Part shown: positions 1 through 6,898 of the stretch, piece by piece
Position numbering within the stretch: the first letter of the stretch is position 1
Layout: the number at the start of each line of letters is the position of its first letter
Assembly (NCBI GenBank): GCA_945901145.1
Contig: CAMDJY010000004.1
Location: forward strand, 1 to 16,134
Reading direction: 5' to 3'
From: Legionella genomosp. 1
GTDB lineage: Bacteria > Pseudomonadota > Gammaproteobacteria > Legionellales > Legionellaceae
DNA: 16,134 nucleotides
Program-made: the position numbers and the translations under genes
Notes under the pieces: generated by a model
What the model saw: the letters and a program-made list of their open reading frames with translations, nothing else
The model's database searches: none
Told to the model about the DNA's origin: nothing

Positions 1-131
1 ATGAGTGTATTAGTGCTTAAGAATCTTCTTCCTATAATAAATTCATTAGGTGTTGGCATAGGAAGCCCATCGTTATCTACTAACATGGGCAATTGATCAC
101 CTGATGGATGAGTAATTACTTCAATTTTCAA
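1..131 (-). CDS. Tyrosine recombinase/integrase, N-terminal fragment (runs off window)
   Basis: Forty-three codons of a minus-strand gene run off the left edge. The peptide begins (M)KIEVITHPSGDQLP and contains DNDGLPMPTPNEFI, followed by LSTNTL. From memory, the pattern of a short beta segment, a D-x-D-G-x-P-x-x-x-P-N element and an S-x-N-T helix start resembles the N-terminal SAM-like (core-binding) region of a family of phage/plasmid-type site-specific integrases. The catalytic R-H-R-Y domain would lie outside the window, so activity cannot be judged. The start is a TTG at 131, preceded at nine bases by AGAGGA, and no ATG is available closer in. It lies five bases beyond the stop of the secreted-protein gene, in the same direction, so the two may be co-transcribed. 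It marks this end of the window as mobile or recently acquired DNA. Confidence 0.6.
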   Translation of the reverse strand, partial: MKIEVITHPSGDQLPMLVDNDGLPMPTPNEFIIGRRFLSTNTL

Positions 132-136
132 GTGTA

Positions 137-751
137 TTAGTCCTCTTTCTTATATAATTTAATTTGCTTTCCTGTGGGCGCGAATAGCCAATCCCAATTA
201 TAGCTACCTAACGGAGTATCACCTTTGAAACGATAACGGTGTTGATTCACAATTATGTCGCCTTTATATGATCCAGATTGCACAACACGCAATCTGCTTC
301 CAGCGGTTACAAATCTTAAATGATTACCATCTAGATCCACGGCATGAATAGCACCTGAGGTTACCCATGCAGATGTTTCAAAATAAAGAGTTTTACTATT
401 AGGCGAAAATTGTAGGTTATGTGGATCAATAATAACCTTTGATACATCTCCACAACTAAAATGAGGAGCTACTAATAATTTTTTAGTCATTTCTTTGGTA
501 TTAACAATCCATATCTCATCAGCTTGTTCGCCTTTTTGAGAAAAATAAAAGCAATTACTAGGGATGGTGTAATTACTTTTTTTAATAAATACAATCCAAT
601 TCCTATCCGGCGATTTAGTCAAGTCGGCTAATTTTGCGTCCTTGGTTAATTGCAAGAGTCTCGTATCTTTTTCTTTTTTATGTTGTATATCTTGAGCGTA
701 AACTGTTGTGAAGGTAGTGCATAACAAAATAAATGTTATTATTTTTTGCAT
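137..751 (-). CDS. Secreted periplasmic protein, TolB/WD40-like repeats; candidate immunity protein
   Basis: This 204-residue protein has a clear Sec signal peptide: MQK, then a hydrophobic core IITFILLCTTFTT, with likely cleavage after VYA at residue 19. The mature part has short beta-strand motifs of the TolB/WD40-like propeller kind (TKSPDRNWIVFI, LQFSPNSKTLYFET, then an AVDLDGNHLRFVT strand). It is too short for a whole propeller. It starts 13 bases inside the end of the upstream hydrolase gene, with a GAGG at 759-762 seven bases before the ATG, so the two are probably translationally coupled. A periplasmic protein made together with a leaderless peptidoglycan hydrolase is the classical layout of an immunity protein guarding against its cognate cell-wall toxin. 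That role is inferred from context and topology; I do not recognise a named family. It could instead be an unrelated envelope protein. Confidence 0.7.
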   Translation of the reverse strand: MQKIITFILLCTTFTTVYAQDIQHKKEKDTRLLQLTKDAKLADLTKSPDRNWIVFIKKSNYTIPSNCFYFSQKGEQADEIWIVNTKEMTKKLLVAPHFSCGDVSKVIIDPHNLQFSPNSKTLYFETSAWVTSGAIHAVDLDGNHLRFVTAGSRLRVVQSGSYKGDIIVNQHRYRFKGDTPLGSYNWDWLFAPTGKQIKLYKKED

Positions 752-1401
752 ATTAAATCCTCAAGCCTTGCTTGGAAAAGACTTTTCGGCGGTGTCCTTA
801 AAAATTTATTGCTTAACTTTGATAGACAAATTTCTAACTCCACCTTTCCTTTTGCAGCTAAATTGATACATTCTGAACCACTAATCCATTCACCTTCGTT
901 GAGACAATATTGATAGCGATTTTTCTCGAGTATTTGAACACCAGAAATACGATATATTTCTATAATTTCTCCAACTTTATAACCTTCCATTTGCTGTATT
1001 GTTTTCCAGAGCTTTTCAAATTGAGTGTTGGTGAATTGTTTGATGGGCGTATCATCATGAATGCCAGTTTTTTCTCGAAGTAATTTTTCATATTTTTTGG
1101 TTGGATTATCTTTAGGCGGCGCGTAGCTATAAATCATTTCATGGATTGAAGAGTCACCATAGGTTGTTTTCAAGGTATCCAGTAATGATTCGTGCCCAGA
1201 TTCATCATCTGGGAAAATAGCAAAACCATGCGTTTTGCCTATTTGATTATGTTTTTTACTAATTGGTCCAGCCCAAACATTTCCTGGATTATGATTACGC
1301 CATGCCCATGTGCCTCCAGAAAAACGAAAATGTCGTTCATCAATATCGGTATAAATTACAGAATTTTTCATTCCTCCAACAGCTTGAATAAATTGTGTCA
1401 T
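739..1401 (-). CDS. Peptidoglycan hydrolase of phage/secreted-effector type
   Basis: This 220-residue protein has an N-terminal domain (about residues 25-145) with the signature of a family seen in phage structural lysins and secreted antibacterial effectors. The signature elements are SGGTWAWRNHNPGNVWAG at 28-45, GFAIFPDDESGHESLLDTL at 59-77, YAPPKDNPTKKY at 93-104, and a closing MEGYKVGE at 138-145. From memory these proteins are annotated as lysozyme or transglycosylase-like; the fold and cleavage bond cannot be established here. The last 75 residues (with Cys166, Cys178 and Cys192) are an extension I do not recognise. There is no signal peptide, so export would need a phage lysis route or a dedicated secretion system. 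Translation could also start at Met11. It is first in a three-gene minus-strand run with the secreted protein and the integrase. Confidence 0.72.
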   Translation of the reverse strand: MTQFIQAVGGMKNSVIYTDIDERHFRFSGGTWAWRNHNPGNVWAGPISKKHNQIGKTHGFAIFPDDESGHESLLDTLKTTYGDSSIHEMIYSYAPPKDNPTKKYEKLLREKTGIHDDTPIKQFTNTQFEKLWKTIQQMEGYKVGEIIEIYRISGVQILEKNRYQYCLNEGEWISGSECINLAAKGKVELEICLSKLSNKFLRTPPKSLFQARLEDLICKK

Positions 1402-1431
1402 CTGCTAATCCATTAATTTAAATTGACAATA

Positions 1432-1460
1432 AATTTATATGTTAATTTCTATTTTGTCAA
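1432..1460 (-). promoter_or_regulatory. Sigma70-type promoter for the hydrolase/immunity run
   Basis: On the minus strand a perfect TTGACA (1455-1460) is followed after 17 bases by TAAATT (1432-1437, four of six matches to TATAAT). Transcription would start near 1425, giving a leader of about 24 bases before the ATG at 1401. The region is very AT-rich, so chance matches are easy, but the perfect -35 and ideal spacing make this the best candidate. Confidence 0.5.
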
Positions 1461-1504
1461 AATAATTTTACATATATTTTTTATCTTTTCTTTTTCTTGA
1501 AGCA

Positions 1505-1546
1505 ATAAAAAAGCCATCATTATCTTTACAGTCTAAATGATGGCTT
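1505..1546 (-). terminator. Rho-independent terminator downstream of ssb
   Basis: An 11-base perfect inverted repeat (1511-1521 aagccatcatt with 1536-1546 aatgatggctt) encloses a 14-base loop. Read on the minus strand, the stem ends in a run of T (complement of the A run at 1507-1512). This is the form expected for an intrinsic terminator of minus-strand transcription leaving ssb, whose stop is about 80 bases upstream. It separates ssb from the accessory hydrolase run. Confidence 0.75.
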
Positions 1547-1626
1547 AATTCAATTGATTTGCTTGATATTACTTGTGATATTAGAAATATTCTCCGTATA
1601 TCTTTACGGATATAGTTTTATGTCAT

Positions 1627-2109
1627 TCAGAACGGAATATCATCATCTAATTCATCAAATACATCCGCAGCCATTGCAGGTGCTGGCGATTTTGTGGGCG
1701 TAGCAGGACGTTCTTGTTGGAAAGCTGCTGGTGTTGATGAAGCGTCAGCATAACCACCGCCTGCTGTTTGCCCCCGACTATCGAGCATTTGAATATCGGC
1801 GGCGACAATTTCTGTTGTGTATCGATCTTGGCCTTGTTGATCCTGCCATTTACGTGTGCGTAAGCTGCCTTCTACATATAATTTTGAGCCTTTTTTCACG
1901 TACTCACCAGCAATTTCACCTAGGCGATTAAAACAAACCACCCGATGCCACTCTGTACGTTCTTGTTTTTCACCTGTTTGTTTATCTTTCCATGTTTCAC
2001 TGGTGGCAATTGACAATGTTGTTGCTGCATTCCCATTGGGCATATAACGCACCTCTGGTTCTACGCCAACATTCCCAACTAAAATTACTTTATTAATACC
2101 TCGTGCCAT
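1627..2109 (-). CDS. ssb: Single-stranded DNA-binding protein
   Basis: SSB coats single-stranded DNA as a tetramer in replication, recombination and repair and recruits partners through its acidic tail. The protein opens [15 protein letters not shown], continues with the OB-fold segments [18 protein letters not shown] and [20 protein letters not shown], and then [17 protein letters not shown] Gly/Ala/Pro/Gln-rich linker follows, and the tail ends in DDDIPF, the conserved partner-binding tip. I place the start at 2109 (160 residues), because GGAG at 2116-2119 sits six bases before this ATG and bacterial SSBs begin MA(R)G-NKV. A longer reading from 2121 would use the RBS itself as coding sequence. 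It has its own promoter (2143-2171) and a terminator downstream. It lies next to an MFS gene, as I recall for Pseudomonas, where uvrA follows; uvrA is not in this window. Confidence 0.97.
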   Translation of the reverse strand: MARGINKVILVGNVGVEPEVRYMPNGNAATTLSIATSETWKDKQTGEKQERTEWHRVVCFNRLGEIAGEYVKKGSKLYVEGSLRTRKWQDQQGQDRYTTEIVAADIQMLDSRGQTAGGGYADASSTPAAFQQERPATPTKSPAPAMAADVFDELDDDIPF

Positions 2110-2115
2110 AACTTT

Positions 2116-2119
2116 CTCC
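2116..2119 (-). promoter_or_regulatory. Ribosome binding site fixing the ssb start
   Basis: Minus-strand GGAG lies six bases before the ATG at 2109. It overlaps the upstream in-frame ATG at 2121, so the shorter 160-residue SSB is favoured. Confidence 0.75.
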
Positions 2120-2142
2120 ATTTATGCGATCATTGGGTAGAC

Positions 2143-2171
2143 ATTATAACGAATCACCACTGCGGGGACAA
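2143..2171 (-). promoter_or_regulatory. Promoter for ssb
   Basis: On the minus strand, TTGTCC (2166-2171, four of six matches) and a perfect TATAAT (2143-2148) are separated by 17 bases. The predicted start near 2136 leaves a leader of about 27 bases before the ssb ATG. It lies entirely between the MFS stop codon and ssb, so ssb need not depend on MFS transcription. Confidence 0.65.
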
Positions 2172-2176
2172 TTCGG

Positions 2177-3349
2177 TTAAGAGGGTGATTCTAACCAACC
2201 AAAGGAAATTACAAACCAAAAGCTCGCAATCAGGGTGTTAACTATAAAAATAGCTGTACTGCCATAAAATTCATATAAAAAGCCTGCGATACATCCCCCT
2301 ACAAAAATTCCTAAAAATTGACTACTTGAGTAAACACCCATCGCTGTACCTTTATTTCCTGGGTTAATCTGTTTAGAAATCAGTGACGGTAGCATCGCTT
2401 CAAGAATATTAAATGCAATAAAATAAAAAAACATGATCATCGTAAAGATAGGCCAAAGATGCGTATAGCAGATTAAGCCGAATTGACTCATACAGGTGAT
2501 GCCGATTGCTATGATAAATAGCATTTTTCCATGTTTTCTGCGTTCAGCCAGATAAATCATGGGGATCATTACCAAAAATGATAATAGCATAATTGGTAAA
2601 TAAAACTGCCAGGCAGCACTTAGTTTTTCAGCGGTGATAAATGACTGAATGCGAATGGGTATGACATAAAATGTTGATGTCAAGATTAAATGTTGACAAA
2701 AAATGCCAGCGTTGAGTCTCGATAAATTTCTATCTAAAATGATAGATTTTAGACGTGATCCAATTGACCTTTGCAAGGGCGTTGTAGGGATTGTTTCAGG
2801 CGTTGGGATGATTGTGTGTAAGAGTAACAAGGCGAATAAGGCAAGACAGGCCGTAAAATAAAAAATTCCTGATAGACCAAACGTGGCAGCAAGATAGGGG
2901 CTTAACATAAAGGCAATACCAAACGATAACCCAATGGTGGCACCAATAAAAGCCATGGCAAGGGTTCGTTGTTTCTCAGAGGTTAAATCTGCAAGTAATG
3001 CGATGAGGACACTGCCAATTGCGCCCATGCCTTGTATCACCCTTGCGGCAATCATGCCCCCGATTGAGTGCGTGAGTGCGCCGAGCAAACTGCCCATCGC
3101 AAATAAAATTAAGCCGATGGTGATCATGGTTTTGCGCCCGTATTGATCAGACAACAGGCCAAAAGGAATTTGTAATAGACCTTGGCTTAAGCCGTAAATT
3201 CCCAATGCAATGCCAATGAATGCAGGGGTCGCGCCTTGTAAATGTGTGGCATAAATCGTAAATACTGGGATCAGCATAAATAACCCAAGCATGCGAGAGG
3301 CAAAAATTGCTGCGATAGGCGCTATGATTTTTAAAAATAATGGGCTCAT
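2177..3349 (-). CDS. Major facilitator superfamily transporter, YajR-like without C-terminal domain
   Basis: A 390-residue inner-membrane protein made of hydrophobic helices throughout, about 12 in all, which is the usual MFS length. MFS motif A is clear between helices 2 and 3 (GLLSDQYGRKTMI, about residues 64-76), and an R-x-x-Q-G-x-G element follows in helix 4 (ARVIQGMGAIGS). A charged loop (LQRSIGSRLKSIILDRNLSR) links the two six-helix halves. The overall pattern resembles E. coli YajR and related proton-coupled drug-efflux-type permeases, but it ends right after helix 12 and lacks the cytoplasmic YAM domain of YajR. The substrate cannot be told from sequence. It is divergent from the fatty-acid operon and upstream of ssb in the same direction. 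No strong Shine-Dalgarno precedes the ATG. Confidence 0.85.
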   Translation of the reverse strand: MSPLFLKIIAPIAAIFASRMLGLFMLIPVFTIYATHLQGATPAFIGIALGIYGLSQGLLQIPFGLLSDQYGRKTMITIGLILFAMGSLLGALTHSIGGMIAARVIQGMGAIGSVLIALLADLTSEKQRTLAMAFIGATIGLSFGIAFMLSPYLAATFGLSGIFYFTACLALFALLLLHTIIPTPETIPTTPLQRSIGSRLKSIILDRNLSRLNAGIFCQHLILTSTFYVIPIRIQSFITAEKLSAAWQFYLPIMLLSFLVMIPMIYLAERRKHGKMLFIIAIGITCMSQFGLICYTHLWPIFTMIMFFYFIAFNILEAMLPSLISKQINPGNKGTAMGVYSSSQFLGIFVGGCIAGFLYEFYGSTAIFIVNTLIASFWFVISFGWLESPS

Positions 3350-3406
3350 GATGTGCTCGATTGCGTGCTGATTTCGACTATGTAAAAAGTGTACATCTTA
3401 CTTGAA

Positions 3407-3435
3407 TTGACACGCTCTGCCAATCCATGTAGTTT
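3407..3435 (+). promoter_or_regulatory. Candidate promoter of the acyl-chain operon
   Basis: A perfect TTGACA (3407-3412) is followed after 17 bases by TAGTTT (3430-3435, three of six matches). It lies in the divergent gap between the MFS gene and the enoyl reductase gene, with a leader of about 20 bases. The -10 is weak, so an activator or a different start remains possible. Confidence 0.45.
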
Positions 3436-3450
3436 TAGCTTTTTTTTGCT

Positions 3451-3454
3451 GGAG
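3451..3454 (+). promoter_or_regulatory. Ribosome binding site fixing the enoyl reductase start
   Basis: GGAG lies six bases before the ATG at 3461. This excludes the longer in-frame reading from 3389, which has no such site and would place 24 foreign residues before the Rossmann fold. Confidence 0.8.
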
Positions 3455-3460
3455 TTGATA

Positions 3461-4219
3461 ATGTGGCAGCCTTTATTAGATAAAGTTGCGATGATTACTG
3501 GTGGTGCGCGAGGAATTGGTAAAGCAACAGCATTAAAGTTAGCACAAGCAGGGGCTGATATTGCGATTGTTTATTACAACAGTTCTGATGAAGCAGCAGC
3601 GTTAGTTCAAGATATTCAAGGCTTAGGTCGAAAAGCAATTGCATTTCAAGCCAATGTCGCAGATCAGCAATCTGTGAGCGAATTGTTTCAGGCATTTGGT
3701 CAAGATTTTTCGAAACATTTGGATATTTTAGTCAGTAATGCTGCGAGTGGTGTGTTAAAGTCGGCACTTAAGATGAGCACAAAACATTGGCGTTGGTGCA
3801 TGGAAACTAATGCGCTGGCATTGAATCATTTGGTTGTAAACGCACGCAGTTTTATGTCGAAAGGTGGACGTGTTTTAGCGTTATCTAGCTTAGGTGCGCA
3901 TCGTGCAATTCCTAATTATGCATTTATCGGTGCATCTAAGGCGGCGCTTGAAGCATTGGTGCGTTCTTTGAGTCTGGAATTAGCACCTGATGGTATTACT
4001 GTAAATACTATCTCTGCAGGCGTGGTTGATACTGATGCATTAAAATATTTTCCAAATCGAGAGCAATTATTAGATGAATATCAGTCGCATTCATTATCGG
4101 GTCGGCCTTTGACGCCAGCAGACGTTGCCGATGCAATTTATCTTTTATGCTTACCTGAAGCCTCTCGCATTATTGGTCAAACCATTTTTGTAGATGATGG
4201 ATATGCTGTGCTGGGTTAA
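3461..4219 (+). CDS. SDR-family enoyl-ACP reductase, FabL-like (enoyl reductase III)
   Basis: A 252-residue short-chain dehydrogenase with the NAD(P)-binding motif GGARGIG at 14-20 and the NAASG motif at 93-97. It looks like FabG at first sight, but the canonical Y-x3-K tyrosine position is Ile156. Tyr153 and Lys160 instead give the Y-x6-K spacing of enoyl-ACP reductases. Several stretches match Bacillus FabL as I remember it: NAASGVL, SKAALEALVRSLSLELAP, VVDTDALKYFPNRE and IIGQTIFVDDG. The predicted reaction is reduction of trans-2-enoyl-ACP to acyl-ACP, probably with NADPH, in the cytoplasm. It is the first gene of a six-gene operon; a 64-base gap separates it from the ACP gene and the remaining genes are tightly packed. 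A 3-ketoacyl reductase role is the main alternative. Confidence 0.85.
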   Translation: MWQPLLDKVAMITGGARGIGKATALKLAQAGADIAIVYYNSSDEAAALVQDIQGLGRKAIAFQANVADQQSVSELFQAFGQDFSKHLDILVSNAASGVLKSALKMSTKHWRWCMETNALALNHLVVNARSFMSKGGRVLALSSLGAHRAIPNYAFIGASKAALEALVRSLSLELAPDGITVNTISAGVVDTDALKYFPNREQLLDEYQSHSLSGRPLTPADVADAIYLLCLPEASRIIGQTIFVDDGYAVLG

Positions 4220-4283
4220 GCAATATTTGTTATGATATACTCATAAGCGTTTTTGAATCTGTGTAGTATCCTGAGGATGATGA

Positions 4284-4700
4284 ATGATGAATTTAGAACA
4301 TGTATATCCCAAAGTAAGGGAGATTGTTGCTGATGTTTTAGTGATTGAGGCAGATGACATTGCACCAACCAGCCGATTAATTGCTGATTTAGGTGCTGAG
4401 TCCATTGATTTTTTGGATTTAGTATTTCAATTAGAAAAAGAATTTAATATTAAAATTCCACGTGGGCAATTAGAGAAAAATGCACGTGGTGATCTGGCTG
4501 AGCACGAGTTTGAAAAAAATGGTGTTCTGACTGAACAAGGGTTGATTGCTTTAAAAAATTATTTAAATGAAGTGCCTGATGATCAATTCAAATCGAATAT
4601 GAAAGTCAATGAAATTCCGTTGTTGTTCACTGTAGAAACTTTTTGTAAATTGGTGATTGGGGCGTTACAGGCTCAATCAGTTCAGGAGATATTAGCATAA
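4284..4700 (+). CDS. Specialised acyl carrier protein (AcpXL-like) with C-terminal extension
   Basis: A 138-residue acyl carrier protein. The phosphopantetheine attachment site is Ser40 in DLGAESIDFLDLVF, where the usual DSL is replaced by ESI, and helix 3 continues as QLEKEFNIKIPR. An ordinary ACP is about 78 residues and rhizobial AcpXL about 92. Here a further 50 to 60 residues follow (NGVLTEQGLIALKNYL, then VNEIPLLFTVETFCKLV). The ESIDFLD site and the long tail set it apart from housekeeping AcpP and resemble the carrier proteins dedicated to very-long-chain lipid A acyl groups. GAGG at 4273-4276 lies seven bases before the first of two adjacent ATG codons. The 64 bases upstream hold a TATGAT-like box but no convincing -35. 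It would carry the growing chain among the next four proteins. Confidence 0.88.
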   Translation: MMNLEHVYPKVREIVADVLVIEADDIAPTSRLIADLGAESIDFLDLVFQLEKEFNIKIPRGQLEKNARGDLAEHEFEKNGVLTEQGLIALKNYLNEVPDDQFKSNMKVNEIPLLFTVETFCKLVIGALQAQSVQEILA

Positions 4701-4701
4701 A

Positions 4702-5601
4702 ATGCGCTTTTTGTTTGTCGATCGTATCACCGAGTTGTCGCAAAATTTAGTGGCTCAAGGTTGCAAACATGTCACGCGTGATGACTATTATTTGTGCCAG
4801 GATCCCCAAGGCGCTTGGTGTTTTGTCCCATCTTTAATGGGCGAAACTTTAGGTCAGTTGGCTGCCTGGCACGTCATGATGAAACATGATTTTCGCTTAC
4901 GACCGGTTGCCGGCATTGCCGCATGCGCAACATTTTATCGGCCTGCTTATGTTGGTGAAACTTTGTGGCTAGAAACACATCTTGATGCCCTCGATCAGAC
5001 CGCGGTTCAATACCACGGAGAAGCACGCATTGGTGATGAAGTTGTTTTTCGTCTTGATGGTGCTTTAGGGCCGTTATTGCCTATGGAAGAATTTATTGAT
5101 GTCGACCTGGTTCGTGCGCAATTTCATGAAATTAATCGCCCATTGCTACCGTCACATATTGACCCTCCTGAGATGCCGATTGCAGATCAGGATCAACTGC
5201 TGCCACTTGCAACTGGTGCTCGAGTGGCTCCGATTGGTTTTGATCGGGTCCTCAACGAAGAGGTTGGTGTAAGCTTGACTGCTGTGAAGTCTATTACACG
5301 GGCAGCACCGTACTTTCCAGATCATTTCCCAAATAAACCTGTGCTACCGATGACCATTTTACTTGAAAGCTTTTTAAATTTGACGCAAGAATTTATTCAG
5401 CGCGCGGGTTATTCTGGTGTTTATGTCTGTCATAAAATGCGTCGAGTTAAAATGAGTGGATTTATTTCCCCCGGTGACATCGTCATTGGCATATTAACGT
5501 TAAAACAGCAAACGGATGCAGAGTTAGTATTTACTTGTCGCACGGATGTCTCAGGAAAAAGAATCGGCGTGTTAGAAATTACAATGAAATTAGCAAGGTA
5601 A
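4702..5601 (+). CDS. Double-hotdog 3-hydroxyacyl-ACP dehydratase (FabZ/FabA-like)
   Basis: This 299-residue protein has two hotdog folds. The C-terminal one (about 165-299) carries the FabZ active-site block DHFPNKPVLPMTILLES, with His208 and Glu222 separated exactly as in FabZ. The N-terminal one (about 15-130) has the helix MGETLGQLAAW and the strand pair around GIAACATFYRPAYVGETL. It keeps a Glu (residue 48) but shows no matching HFPG histidine, so probably only one half is catalytic. The expected reaction is dehydration of 3-hydroxyacyl-ACP to trans-2-enoyl-ACP, the step just before the enoyl reductase encoded upstream. It begins one base after the ACP stop; GGAG at 4685-4688 is rather far (13 bases), so coupling to ACP translation is likely. 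Its length is about twice that of FabZ. Confidence 0.82.
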   Translation: MRFLFVDRITELSQNLVAQGCKHVTRDDYYLCQDPQGAWCFVPSLMGETLGQLAAWHVMMKHDFRLRPVAGIAACATFYRPAYVGETLWLETHLDALDQTAVQYHGEARIGDEVVFRLDGALGPLLPMEEFIDVDLVRAQFHEINRPLLPSHIDPPEMPIADQDQLLPLATGARVAPIGFDRVLNEEVGVSLTAVKSITRAAPYFPDHFPNKPVLPMTILLESFLNLTQEFIQRAGYSGVYVCHKMRRVKMSGFISPGDIVIGILTLKQQTDAELVFTCRTDVSGKRIGVLEITMKLAR

Positions 5602-5605
5602 ATTC

Positions 5606-6898
5606 ATGAAAAATCAACGTGTTGCTATCACTGGCATAGGTATTGTGTCGCCGCTTGGGCACGATGCGCCGAGTACCTGGCAGAATTTATTGGCGGGAAT
5701 GTCTGGCGTTGCCACCATTGCTCAGTTCGATGCCAGTGGTTTTCCAAGTCGAATTGCTGCTGAAGTGAAAGGGTATATTCCGCGTGTGGTTCGTTCTGGT
5801 AAACATATGCGCTATGTTTCCCCGTTTACGCAATATGCTGTTGATGCTGCCGCCGAAGCTTTTGCAGATGCGGGCATTCTACCCAATCAACAATCCTCTG
5901 ATCGTTGGGGCGTTGTCGTTGGCAGTGGGATGATGACGGCAGAGTATGAATTATTGTTAAGATTTCAGGAAACCTGTGCCTTGATGGGGGACGTTGATTG
6001 GACACAATTACAGCAAAAAGCTACGGAATTTTATCAATTGGTTGATTTTGGAAAAACAGCGGCAAATACTGGCCTCTCTCTACTGATTCAACAGTTTGGT
6101 ATCACCGGTTATGCAAATTCTGTTCATACTGCCTGTGCCTCAGGTGGACAGGCCTTGGGTTTAGCCATGCAAGTGATTCGACGTGGTGATGCTGATTATG
6201 TATTGGCCGGTGGCTTTGATTCAATGATTAACCCCTTAGGGCTCTCAAGCTTTTGTTTATTAGGCGCCTTATCGACTTATAACGACACACCAGAGACCGC
6301 AAGTCGACCGTTTGATGCAACCCGTAATGGCTTTGTATTAGGTGAGGGCGCTGCGTTTTTGATTTTAGAAAATTGGCAAAAAGCTAAAGATCGTGGTGCA
6401 ACTATTTATGCAGAATTAGCAGGTCAAGGTAATACCTTAAGTGCCTATCGAATTACTGACTCACATCCTAATGGTGATGGGGCATCTCAAGCAATAGAAC
6501 GTGCATTACGCGATGCTGGGGTTGAGCCTAGCGATGTTGATTATATTAATGCGCATGGCACCTCGACCCAAATGAATGATTTAAGTGAGACCAATGCGAT
6601 TAAAGCCGTATTTGGTGAACGCGCAAAAAACATACCCATTAGTTCTACTAAAAGTCAAACAGGACATTTAATTGCAGCAGCTGGTGCTTTAGAAGCGGCT
6701 TTGTCGGTGCTTTCTATTCGTGATGCGCAAGTCCCTATGACCCAAAATAGTGTTGAGGTCGATCCAGCTTGTGATCTTGATTATGTGACTGATAGCGTTC
6801 GTGAGAAAGCTTTGGGTGTTGTCTTGTCGAATTCTTTTGGCTTTGGTGGATCTAATAGTTGCTTGTTGTTTAAGCATCCTGAATTCGGAGATCGATGA
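5606..6898 (+). CDS. 3-oxoacyl-ACP synthase, FabF-type, catalytically complete (KS1)
   Basis: A 430-residue ketosynthase with the usual thiolase fold and length. The full Cys-His-His triad is visible: Cys177 in HTACASGG, His317 in NAHGTST and His354 in KSQTGHLIAAAG. The nucleotide-free FabF landmarks RPFDATRNGFVLGEGA and SNSFGFGGSN are also present. It condenses malonyl-ACP with an acyl chain, with decarboxylation, to make 3-oxoacyl-ACP. An AAGG seven bases before the ATG and a four-base gap after the dehydratase gene indicate operon translation. Its stop overlaps the start of the following ketosynthase (ATGA), the arrangement typical of KS/chain-length-factor partners. Whether it makes very-long-chain fatty acids or another reduced acyl chain cannot be read from this protein alone. 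Confidence 0.93.
   Translation: MKNQRVAITGIGIVSPLGHDAPSTWQNLLAGMSGVATIAQFDASGFPSRIAAEVKGYIPRVVRSGKHMRYVSPFTQYAVDAAAEAFADAGILPNQQSSDRWGVVVGSGMMTAEYELLLRFQETCALMGDVDWTQLQQKATEFYQLVDFGKTAANTGLSLLIQQFGITGYANSVHTACASGGQALGLAMQVIRRGDADYVLAGGFDSMINPLGLSSFCLLGALSTYNDTPETASRPFDATRNGFVLGEGAAFLILENWQKAKDRGATIYAELAGQGNTLSAYRITDSHPNGDGASQAIERALRDAGVEPSDVDYINAHGTSTQMNDLSETNAIKAVFGERAKNIPISSTKSQTGHLIAAAGALEAALSVLSIRDAQVPMTQNSVEVDPACDLDYVTDSVREKALGVVLSNSFGFGGSNSCLLFKHPEFGDR

Noticed and set aside
1593..1610. Six-base inverted repeat (tccgta/tacgga) just after the ssb stop
   Set aside because: No T run follows on the minus strand; the stronger terminator at 1505-1546 is sufficient.
1627..2109. ssb as part of a phage or plasmid with the adjacent integrase
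   Set aside because: A terminator separates them, and the ssb-MFS neighbourhood is chromosomal in gammaproteobacteria as far as I recall.
2109..2121. Longer ssb reading starting at 2121
   Set aside because: Its first codons are the ribosome binding site of the ATG at 2109, and SSB families begin at that position.
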